A DNA stretch of 5,964 nucleotides from a bacterium. Lineage in GTDB: Bacteria > Chloroflexota > Chloroflexia > Thermomicrobiales > UBA6265. This document shows, one piece after another, positions 1 to 5,711 of the stretch (position 1 is its first letter; the number at the start of each line of letters is the position of its first letter). Position numbers and translations under genes: made by a program. The notes beneath the pieces are model-generated. The model was given only the letters and a program-made list of their open reading frames with translations, did no database searches and was not told the DNA's origin. The stretch is from assembly GCA_029977305.1 (NCBI GenBank), contig JAPOLF010000123.1:1-5964 (forward strand), read 5' to 3'.

Positions 1-542
1 TGCAAGTCCGGAAAATGTTCCTCGGTCTCCCCGTGCCTGTCACGCGGCACCGTCAACACGAGCAACCCGCCCGGGCGCAACAAGGCATACGCCCCGGTGA
101 ATGCGCGGTGCACCGGCGGCACCACGTGCTCGAACACCTCCGAGCTCACCACCACATCGGCGCTCCGCTCCAGCGCGGAGGGCGGCCGGCACACATCAAG
201 CATCGGCGCGCAATGAAAATAGGTGTTGATGTACTGCATCTTCGCGGCAAGCCGATCCGCATAGCCGGGCCAGCACGACAAGCCGATCACCACGCGCTCC
301 GGCTCCGTCGGCATCGCCGCGATCGGCATGCTCACCCCATACAGCCCCACCGTCAGCGCATGGATGACGCCGCGCCAACGCGCTGTTGAGCCGCAAGAGG
401 TGCAGCTCGCCTCTTCAAGGTGCCGCACCGCATCAGAGAACACGTTCTCCGCGCCGCAGATGGTGCAGAGGAACCCCGACGTCTCCGTCACCTGGATCCC
501 GACGACATCGTCATCGCTGCGATCGTCGATTGCCTCGTACAC
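1..542 (-). CDS. SAM-dependent methyltransferase, zinc-ribbon-like N-terminus (3' truncated by window edge)
   Basis: Probable class I SAM-dependent methyltransferase; the substrate is unknown. I read it by translating the reverse strand: the frame opens after a TGA at 590-588 and stays open to position 1, giving 180 residues from a GTG at 542. There is no in-frame ATG near the N-terminus; a second GTG lies at 548. Residues 26-50 hold two CxxC pairs (C26/C29 and C47/C50), a zinc-ribbon-like front. The stretch GLSCWPGYADRLAAK (87-101) stands where the SAM-binding glycine motif normally lies. Residues 129-166, including SSEVFEHV and LLRPGGLLVLTVP, are the typical post-I to motif III part of the Rossmann methyltransferase fold, followed by HGETEEHFPDL. 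From memory, this combination occurs in a common bacterial methyltransferase family often found near glycosyltransferases. It is transcribed away from the signalling operon. The family is fairly certain; the start is less so, as no strong ribosome binding site is visible. Confidence 0.83.
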   Translation of the reverse strand, partial: MYEAIDDRSDDDVVGIQVTETSGFLCTICGAENVFSDAVRHLEEASCTSCGSTARWRGVIHALTVGLYGVSMPIAAMPTEPERVVIGLSCWPGYADRLAAKMQYINTYFHCAPMLDVCRPPSALERSADVVVSSEVFEHVVPPVHRAFTGAYALLRPGGLLVLTVPRDRHGETEEHFPDL

Positions 543-560
543 GCACACACCCCAACTTGG

Positions 561-586
561 CCGATAACCGACCGCCTGTCTATCGG
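561..586. repeat. Inverted repeat CCGATA-N14-TATCGG upstream of the methyltransferase
   Basis: CCGATA at 561-566 is mirrored by TATCGG at 581-586 with 14 bases between. It lies 13-19 bp upstream of the candidate methyltransferase GTG starts at 548 and 542, so it could be an operator or a leader hairpin. A perfect 6-bp arm can arise by chance, so this is weak evidence. Confidence 0.25.
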
Positions 587-746
587 ATCATGCCACGGCC
601 TGCCATTCCGGGCCCGCAGACCTCCCTGATCTCTCCCGCCCATATTCACAACTTCTCCACACTTGGCTGCCATGCTTGCTGCAGTTGCCTCAGGGGACGC
701 CGTGATCCCGCATCGAGGACTCACCCAAGACCAAGGAGTGGTGACC

Positions 747-1106
747 ATGAACGCATTCAACGACATCGGTCTGGACATGAAGAGCGTGCTCGTCGGGGCC
801 GGTCTCGTCCTTGTCGGCATGATCGCCGTCTCGAGCGCCCCGCTCGTCCCGGTCTTCATCGTCGGCGGCCTGGTCTACCTGCTTGGTGCCAACAAGGGCT
901 GGTGGGGTGGCAAGCGCGCCGAGAAGAAGGCCGCCGCCGCAGCCGCCGCCCAGCAGGCCGTCGTCTACCCGTGGCCGCCACAGTGGGGCCCGAACCCATA
1001 CGCCCAGGCCGGCTACCCGGCTCCCGCCGCCCCCGCCGCTGATGCCCCGGTCCCACCGGCCGCCCCGACCGACAATCCCGAATACCGCCGCACGGTCGGG
1101 ATGTGA
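747..1106 (+). CDS. Small two-helix membrane protein with Ala/Pro/Trp-rich tail
   Basis: Unrecognised 119-residue protein. I chose the ATG at 747 because AAGGAG (733-738) lies 8 bases upstream; the open frame continues upstream to an ATG at 663, but that extension has no ribosome binding site and looks non-coding. Residues 13-29 and 31-47 are two hydrophobic segments joined by a tight SSAP turn, so a helical hairpin in the membrane is likely. Then come GWWGGKR, a Lys/Ala stretch (58-70), and a tail rich in Pro, Ala, Tyr and Trp (74-107) containing YPWPPQW. The positive charges after helix 2 predict both ends in the cytoplasm. It has no catalytic motif. It lies upstream of and co-oriented with a response regulator and kinase, 108 bp away. 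I infer an accessory or sensory role for that pair, or a stress-induced membrane protein; neither is proven. Confidence 0.8.
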   Translation: MNAFNDIGLDMKSVLVGAGLVLVGMIAVSSAPLVPVFIVGGLVYLLGANKGWWGGKRAEKKAAAAAAAQQAVVYPWPPQWGPNPYAQAGYPAPAAPAADAPVPPAAPTDNPEYRRTVGM

Positions 1107-1111
1107 TCCAT

Positions 1112-1145
1112 GTGCGCCCCGGTGCCCCATCCGCCCGGGGCGCAC
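1112..1145 (+). terminator. GC-rich 11-bp hairpin, possible attenuator or processing site
   Basis: GTGCGCCCCGG (1112-1122) and CCGGGGCGCAC (1135-1145) are perfect complements around a 12-base loop, starting 5 bases after the small membrane protein's stop codon. No T-run follows, so it is not a classical intrinsic terminator. It may partly stop transcription, protect the 3' end of the upstream message, or mark a processing site that sets different levels for the small protein and the two-component pair. Confidence 0.55.
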
Positions 1146-1214
1146 CCCGTTCTCCCGAACCAGTACGCTTCCCGGCAACACTCGGCCGATCCGGGAGGAG
1201 CACCGGGCACCACC

Positions 1215-1895
1215 ATGAAGCAGATCCTGGTCGTCGAGGACGATTCCGACATCGCCACCATCATGCGTGACTACCTCGTCGCCGCCGGGTTCGCCGTCGA
1301 CGTGATCTCACGTGGCGATCGTGCCATCGAGTCGATCCGTACCAGCAAGCCCGATCTTCTGATCCTCGACCTCGGCCTCCCCGGGCGTGACGGCCTCGAC
1401 GTCCTCCGCGAAGTCCGCCGCTCCGATGACACCCCCGTCATCGTCGTCACCGCCCGCGGCGAGGAGTCCGACCGCATCGTCGGCTTGGAACTGGGCGCCG
1501 ACGACTACGTCGTCAAACCCTTTTCCCCCAAGGAACTCGTCGCCCGCGTCCGCGCCCTCCTCCGCCGCGCCGAGGCCAAGCCCGATGCCGAGGAGATCCT
1601 CCGCGCCAATGATGTCGTGATTGATGTTCCCCGCCGCCGCGTCACCGTCGCCGGCGCCGACATCGACCTCACCGCCACCGAGTTCCAACTCCTCGTCACC
1701 CTCGCCCGCGAACCCGGCCGCGTCTTCACCCGCCTCCAACTCCTCGATGCCATCCACGGCGTCGCCTTCGAGAGCTACGAGCGCGCCGTCGATGCCCATG
1801 TCAAGAACTTGCGTCGTAAGCTCGAGCCGCCCACCGGGGCGCCGAAGTACATCCAGACGGTGTACGGGGTCGGCTACCGGTTTGCTGATCGATGA
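1215..1895 (+). CDS. OmpR/PhoB-family two-component response regulator
   Basis: Cytoplasmic DNA-binding response regulator of 226 residues, the usual family length. The receiver domain spans about residues 2-118: acidic pocket E8-D9-D10, phospho-acceptor D52 in LILDLGLPG, switch residues T79 and Y98, and K101 in VKPF. A short linker leads to a winged-helix domain (about 130-224) with the family hallmarks LTATEFQLL, the recognition-helix region VDAHVKNLRRKLE and the C-terminal wing YIQTVYGVGYRF. All key residues are present, so it should be phosphorylated and bind DNA. The ATG at 1215 gives the canonical MKQILVVEDD start; GGAGG at 1195-1199 is the likely ribosome binding site, though 15 bases away, which is long. 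The stop codon overlaps the start of the kinase gene (ATGA), which indicates translational coupling and makes that kinase its partner. Target genes cannot be read from the sequence. Confidence 0.97.
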   Translation: MKQILVVEDDSDIATIMRDYLVAAGFAVDVISRGDRAIESIRTSKPDLLILDLGLPGRDGLDVLREVRRSDDTPVIVVTARGEESDRIVGLELGADDYVVKPFSPKELVARVRALLRRAEAKPDAEEILRANDVVIDVPRRRVTVAGADIDLTATEFQLLVTLAREPGRVFTRLQLLDAIHGVAFESYERAVDAHVKNLRRKLEPPTGAPKYIQTVYGVGYRFADR

Positions 1896-3166
1896 GCACC
1901 CCCACCTCCGACACCACCCCACCCGTTGCGACCGCTGAGCCCATCCCGGGGAGCGCCCCCGCGTCTCCCGGCCCGGTCATCGATGCCCACTGGGGCCCAA
2001 GCGCTCGCGCCCGCCGCCGGGAGCAGCGCGCCGCCGTCCCGCCGATGCAGCCGACGCCGCCTCCCCCGGTGGTCGTGAGCGCCCGCGGTCCCCGGCCCGA
2101 ATGGTGGCCCCAGGGCGAGCCCTGGCCGCCCAAGACCAAGCGCTCCGCTGGGCAGACCTTCATCCGCGGCGTGGGCTGCTTCTTCGGCGGCATCATCGGC
2201 TTGGTGGTCTTCGCCGTGGCCGGCGCGATGCTGCTCTCCGGAGCCAGCGCCCTCGGCGGATGGGCGATGCTCTCCGCCCTTCTCATCATCGGCCTGATCT
2301 TCGTCTACCGCACCCTCCAGCAGACCGTCGCCCCGCTCGGCAGCCTGATGGTCGCCGTCGATCGCATCGGCCAAGGCGATTACGCCGCCCGCGTCGATGT
2401 CCCGGCCAAGGGTGATGTCGCCAAACTCGTCGCCGGCTTCAACCACATGGCCGCTCGCCTCGAGCAAGACGAGATCCAGCGCAAAGCGCTCTTCGCCGAC
2501 GTCGCCCACGAGATGCGCACCCCGCTCGCCGTCGTCCAAGGCACCACCGAAGGCATGCTCGACGGCATCTACGACCGCGACGACCAACGCCTCGAGACGA
2601 TCATCGATTCCACTGCGGTGATGACCCGCCTTCTCGATGACTTGCGCACCCTCTCCCTCGCCGATTCCGGCGGGCTCACCTTGCACAAGGAGCCCACCGA
2701 CCTCGCCTCGATGATCGATGACCTGCTCACCGCGTGGGAACCGCGCGCCGTCGAGTCCGGCGTCCGCATCTCCGCCACCGTCAATCTGCAGGGCCCGATC
2801 GATCTCGACCCGGTTCGCATGCGGCAGGTCCTCGATAACCTCATCGCCAATGCCGTCCGCCACACACCCACCGGCGGCGATGTCCAGATCGATGCCCGCC
2901 TCACGCCCTCAGCGGTCCAAGTCAGCGTCTCCGACACCGGCAGCGGCATCCCTGCCGCCGATCTCCCGCATATCTTCGATCGCTTCTGGAAGAGCAAGGA
3001 CTCCGGCGGCAGCGGTCTCGGTCTCGCCATCGCCAAGGGCGTGGTCGTCGCCCACGGCGGCACCATCTCCGCCGACAGTGCCCTCGGCACCGGCACCATC
3101 ATCCGGATCACCCTGCCGCGAGAGGGTGGTCAGACGGCGACTAGCGCTTCCGGCTCCGCGTCCTGA
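1892..3166 (+). CDS. HAMP-domain sensor histidine kinase, intramembrane-sensing topology
   Basis: Membrane sensor kinase of 424 residues, partner of the preceding regulator. Order: a cytoplasmic-looking N-terminal tail of about 85 residues rich in Pro, Arg and Trp (PEWWPQGEPWPP near 69-80); two membrane helices (about 92-115 and 121-139) separated by only a few residues; a HAMP linker (about 140-192); a dimerisation/phosphoacceptor domain with H206 in FADVAHEMRTPL; and an ATPase domain with N box DNLIANAVRHTP (N316, N320), G1 box DTGSG (348-352), F box FDRF (362-365) and G2 box GSGLGLAI (373-380). All catalytic motifs are intact. With no extracytoplasmic sensor domain, the signal is probably sensed within the membrane, by the N-terminal tail, or through a partner protein. 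The ATG at 1892 overlaps the regulator's TGA. The 3' end overlaps the convergent protease gene by 26 bp. Assignment is firm; the signal is unknown. Confidence 0.97.
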   Translation: MSTPTSDTTPPVATAEPIPGSAPASPGPVIDAHWGPSARARRREQRAAVPPMQPTPPPPVVVSARGPRPEWWPQGEPWPPKTKRSAGQTFIRGVGCFFGGIIGLVVFAVAGAMLLSGASALGGWAMLSALLIIGLIFVYRTLQQTVAPLGSLMVAVDRIGQGDYAARVDVPAKGDVAKLVAGFNHMAARLEQDEIQRKALFADVAHEMRTPLAVVQGTTEGMLDGIYDRDDQRLETIIDSTAVMTRLLDDLRTLSLADSGGLTLHKEPTDLASMIDDLLTAWEPRAVESGVRISATVNLQGPIDLDPVRMRQVLDNLIANAVRHTPTGGDVQIDARLTPSAVQVSVSDTGSGIPAADLPHIFDRFWKSKDSGGSGLGLAIAKGVVVAHGGTISADSALGTGTIIRITLPREGGQTATSASGSAS

Positions 3167-4829
3167 CCTCGTCGCTGGGGATCGCCTCGCTCCAGACACC
3201 ATCACCGTTCCGTGCCCGCGCGAAGAACATCCAGCGCCCACCCGCCGGGACTCTCCACGTGGTCTTCCACGGCGCGTCTGTCAGCGTGGTCACCACCGTC
3301 GCGGAGTCCCACGTGCAGTCGGTCCCCTCACACGCACGGATCTCGACAACGCCGACTCCGGACTGCCGGTCCCGCGCCCGCACGGCGATCTCCACCCGCT
3401 CACCCTTGCGATAGCGACGCGCCCCGCTCGGATCAATCTCCAGGATCACCGGCGCCGAATCATCAGCTCCCGGCGTTGCGGTCGCCGGAGGCACCGGCGT
3501 CGCAGTGGTAGGGACCGTCGCTGTCGCCGTCGCGCTCGGGGTCACCGGGATCGTCGCGGTCGCCGTCGCGGTCGGCGTGCGTGTGTAGGTCGCCGTGGCA
3601 GTCGGAGTTGGGGTCCGCGTAGGGGTGGCCGTCGCGGTTGGCGTGCGCGTGGGCGTGTTCGTCGGCGTGGCGGTTGGGGTGCGTGTCGGTCTGGGGGTGC
3701 GCGTCGGGGTTGCCGTGGGAACAGGCGTCCGCGTGGCCGTCGGCGTGGAGGTGGGGATGATCGTCGGCCGCCGACCGCAGATCGTCGGCGTCGGCGAGGG
3801 CCCGGGCAACGTCGCCGCTCCGATCAGAAAGGGGCTGTTCGCCGGGTTCCAGCACTGCGCGAGGTAACTTCCCGGTGTCGGTGCCGCATGGTAGTAGTCG
3901 TCCGGCTCCGTCCCCGCCGCCGCACAGTCCAACACCGTCAGATTTCCCGCCGGATCCGCGCAGTCCACCCGCATCGTCGGGTAATACGGCGAATCCGAAT
4001 AACAGAGGATGTCGAACTCGTCGATGCAGTGATACCCACCGGAGGAATTCAACGCTGACAGCTGCACGCCGCCGATGGTGTGCATCAATTCATGCGCCGC
4101 CACCATCGCGGCCCGGTACCAGCACCGCTCATCCACCCGGGCATAGTCAGGGCCGTACATGTTCCTGTTGTCGCTGCCTCGCCGCGAGTCGTTGTCGATC
4201 CCTCCGATCCCGCACCACTGCCCATGGTCGTAGCCCGCGTCATAGAAAATCAGGTACTTCCGATCTGAGCGGTTGTAGCCTCGTGTCGCCAGTTCGTTCG
4301 CCGTGGTGGTCCAACTTGTCGTCGTCGCCGTGGAGAGCACCTCGGATTTGACATCGACCTCGCACCCTGTCGTCGTCACAAAACGAATCCGACGATCACC
4401 GCCGGTCTCCACCGATGCGGTGTGATAGATCTCATCCGTCTGTGCCGCAAACGTCCGGATCGTCGTCTCCCAGTTGGGATACTCCGCGACTCCCAACGGC
4501 CGCGCATAGATCACCTGCACGCGATTCCCGGTGACCCCATCACCGTCGCAGGCCACCTGCGGCGCATTCGCGATCGCCGATCGCGTCAGCCCGCTGAATC
4601 GCGGCATCCCCGGCGGGATCGGGTCACCGCCATGGGTGCACACCCGCTCCCCGGCGATGATCACCACCTCGCCTCCCGGGCAGAACGTGGCGTCATCCTC
4701 CATCGCGGTCAGCACCATGGAAGAGGCTGAGTTGCGGCGAACGAGATCTGCTGATGGAACCAACAGCAGGGCAATCGCCGTAATCAAGAAGAGCGCCGCG
4801 ATCAAGCGGCGATTGCGGAAGTGGCGCAC
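3141..4829 (-). CDS. Membrane-anchored/secreted HExxH metalloprotease-like protein with Thr-Pro stalk and Ig-like domain
   Basis: Predicted extracytoplasmic zinc metalloprotease of 562 residues. The frame runs back to an ATG at 5216, but that part lies antisense to the cupredoxin gene and is Arg-rich and unstructured. I start at GTG 4829, with AGGA 9 bases upstream, just before a positively charged signal/anchor segment (RHFRNRR, then hydrophobic residues 9-25). Residues about 40-340 form a Cys-rich catalytic region with HELMHTIGGVQ (H246, E247, H250), then GYHCIDEFDILCYSD (265-279) and a conserved-looking DDYYHAAPTPGSYLAQCWNPAN (310-331). From memory, this matches a family of secreted Chloroflexota and Actinomycetota proteins. 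Residues about 344-455 are a Thr-Pro/Arg linker, and 457-556 an Ig-like beta-sandwich. Q256 stands where metzincins carry the third zinc ligand, so another residue, possibly H267, may serve, or activity may be altered. TTG codons at 4832 and 4835 are alternative starts. Confidence 0.85.
   Translation of the reverse strand: MRHFRNRRLIAALFLITAIALLLVPSADLVRRNSASSMVLTAMEDDATFCPGGEVVIIAGERVCTHGGDPIPPGMPRFSGLTRSAIANAPQVACDGDGVTGNRVQVIYARPLGVAEYPNWETTIRTFAAQTDEIYHTASVETGGDRRIRFVTTTGCEVDVKSEVLSTATTTSWTTTANELATRGYNRSDRKYLIFYDAGYDHGQWCGIGGIDNDSRRGSDNRNMYGPDYARVDERCWYRAAMVAAHELMHTIGGVQLSALNSSGGYHCIDEFDILCYSDSPYYPTMRVDCADPAGNLTVLDCAAAGTEPDDYYHAAPTPGSYLAQCWNPANSPFLIGAATLPGPSPTPTICGRRPTIIPTSTPTATRTPVPTATPTRTPRPTRTPTATPTNTPTRTPTATATPTRTPTPTATATYTRTPTATATATIPVTPSATATATVPTTATPVPPATATPGADDSAPVILEIDPSGARRYRKGERVEIAVRARDRQSGVGVVEIRACEGTDCTWDSATVVTTLTDAPWKTTWRVPAGGRWMFFARARNGDGVWSEAIPSDEVRTRSRKR
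3465..3800 (-). repeat. Degenerate Thr-Pro-coding tandem repeat (protease stalk)
   Basis: Low-complexity stretch inside the protease gene that encodes about 110 residues built from TPT, TAT and TRTP units. On the plus strand it reads as irregular GTCGGCGT/GGGGTGCGCGT-like units. It is probably an extended, flexible and possibly glycosylated stalk between the catalytic and Ig-like domains. Such repeats vary in copy number by slippage and recombination. Confidence 0.8.
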
Positions 4830-4912
4830 CAACAACTGTCCTGATCGCTGTAGTATCGTCCGAGAACCATACCCGCTCACCGCCGGTCCTGCACCGTCAA
4901 CGGAGGCGCAGC
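4830..4912. promoter_or_regulatory. Divergent intergenic region between protease and cupredoxin genes
   Basis: These 83 bp must hold the 5' signals for both divergent genes. Minus strand: AGGA 9 bases before the protease GTG at 4829. Plus strand: GGAGG (4902-4906) 6 bases before the cupredoxin ATG. The segment GTAGTATC (4850-4857) resembles a -10 box on either strand, but no matching -35 box is at a proper distance, so I place no promoter. The shared region allows co-regulation of two exported proteins. Confidence 0.45.
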
Positions 4913-5404
4913 ATGAACAGTTCCCGATTCGACCACGTCGCCACCCACGTCCGCCGCCTGCCACGACGACAGGCCTTGCTTGCGCTCGCCGGTGCCGTCT
5001 TCGGCCTCGCCGCGCACCAGGAGCACACGTCCGCTCGCTGTGGGGCGATCGATGCTGGTTGCAGCAAGAAAAAGAAATGCTGCGCAGGGACGATCTGCCA
5101 AGCCAAGCGCTGCGCCACTGCCTCTGTCCCATGCGACGGCCGAAGCACCCCGTGTCTGATTGATCCTTGGAACTACCAAACGCACGCGCATGTCCTGACC
5201 GTCTACGCCGGCTCAACGGTCCGTTGGGTTGGGGACGCCGGAACCCATCCAGTTATCTGGACCGCACGCAACGGGGGGCAGATCACCGCCGCCAACGGCA
5301 ACTCAGCTCAGGAGGTAGTGCTCAACAGCCCCGGCATCTACCCCTACCGTTGCCGACCACATGCACAAATGACCGGCACGGTGTACGTCATCCCTGCGCC
5401 GTAG
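4913..5404 (+). CDS. Tat-exported Lys/Cys-rich cupredoxin (amicyanin-like type-1 copper protein)
   Basis: Exported protein of 163 residues, probably a copper-binding electron carrier or copper-handling protein. GGAGG 6 bases before the ATG fixes the start. Residues 14-34 form a Tat signal (LPRRQALLALAGAVFG; twin Arg R18-R19). Residues 42-81 are Cys-rich with a lysine run: C43, C50, KKKK (52-55), C56-C57, C62, C67, C74 and C81, probably disulfide-bonded after export. Residues about 90-161 are a cupredoxin fold: VYAGSTVRWVGDAGTHPVIW supplies H112, and YPYRCRPHAQMTGTVYV supplies C147, H150 and M153, the four expected type-1 copper ligands. The C-x2-H-x2-M loop has the short spacing of amicyanin rather than plastocyanin (C-x2-H-x4-M). 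It is divergent from the protease gene, and another Tat/Cys-rich gene follows. The fold is well supported; a bound copper and a redox partner are inferred. Confidence 0.9.
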   Translation: MNSSRFDHVATHVRRLPRRQALLALAGAVFGLAAHQEHTSARCGAIDAGCSKKKKCCAGTICQAKRCATASVPCDGRSTPCLIDPWNYQTHAHVLTVYAGSTVRWVGDAGTHPVIWTARNGGQITAANGNSAQEVVLNSPGIYPYRCRPHAQMTGTVYVIPAP

Positions 5405-5711
5405 ACTGCTGCACGTCAGCCGAGACACTCCTCATGCAAGCGTACAGGCACGATGAACCTTGGATGAATCCCGTTCAGCGCTGCCGAGGCCGTGTCGTTG
5501 CTGTGTGACGAGGTGCGCAAACTGCACGGACACGATCGGGGTTGGTGCCGATGGGAGTGCAGCTTCCCGAAAAACCTCTGCATTTCTTTAGTGGTGCGAG
5601 AAAGCCGCTACGCCAAGACCAGCAGTTGACACCGATGATCGCGCAACTATGCTAGCTCATGTACCCTCGTTGGAAAATCCATCCGCTGACCTTGATCGGA
5701 AAGGATTCCCA
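5405..5711. other. Gene-free stretch between two exported-protein genes
   Basis: I see no convincing gene, RNA or mobile element in these 307 bp. There is no clear hairpin with a T-run after the cupredoxin stop codon. A 45-codon GTG frame (5492-5629) lacks a usable ribosome binding site and family resemblance. The 3' part carries the promoter and leader of the next gene (TTGACA at 5626, ribosome binding site at 5701). Confidence 0.6.
5626..5653 (+). promoter_or_regulatory. Sigma-70-type promoter for the downstream Cys-rich protein gene
   Basis: TTGACA (5626-5631) is a perfect -35 box. A 16-bp spacer leads to TATGCT (5648-5653), which matches the -10 consensus at four of six bases. Transcription would start near 5660, leaving a leader of about 50 bases before the ATG at 5712. 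It is the best promoter match in the window and suggests the gene is transcribed separately from the cupredoxin gene. Confidence 0.6.

Noticed and set aside
15..389. Plus-strand frame of 124 codons
   Set aside because: Antisense shadow of the methyltransferase; it is Arg/His-rich with no family resemblance, while the reverse strand gives clear methyltransferase motifs.
663..746. 28-codon N-terminal extension of the small membrane protein
   Set aside because: The ATG at 663 has no ribosome binding site, while the ATG at 747 has AAGGAG at good spacing and starts just before the first hydrophobic segment.
1874..2863. Minus-strand frame of 329 codons opposite the kinase
   Set aside because: Gly/Asp/Glu-rich antisense shadow of the kinase gene, with no motif and no ribosome binding site logic.
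3595..3770. Possible CRISPR-like or intergenic repeat array
   Set aside because: The units are short, degenerate and in frame inside a coding gene, with no unique spacers.
3595..3867. Plus-strand frame coding a Val-Gly repeat
   Set aside because: Antisense reading of the Thr-Pro repeat; the Thr-Pro stalk in a protease fits known surface proteins and the Val-Gly product does not.
2718..4058. Plus-strand frame of 446 codons crossing the kinase and protease genes
   Set aside because: It overlaps a kinase with all catalytic motifs and an antisense protease; its Arg/Pro/Ser-rich product is a GC-rich shadow.
4830..5216. N-terminal extension of the protease frame up to ATG 5216
   Set aside because: It would overlap the cupredoxin gene antisense and places an Arg-rich unstructured stretch before the signal segment; GTG 4829 fits better.
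5492..5629. 45-codon GTG frame between the two Cys-rich protein genes
   Set aside because: No properly spaced ribosome binding site and no recognisable family; it could be a gene remnant but I cannot support it.
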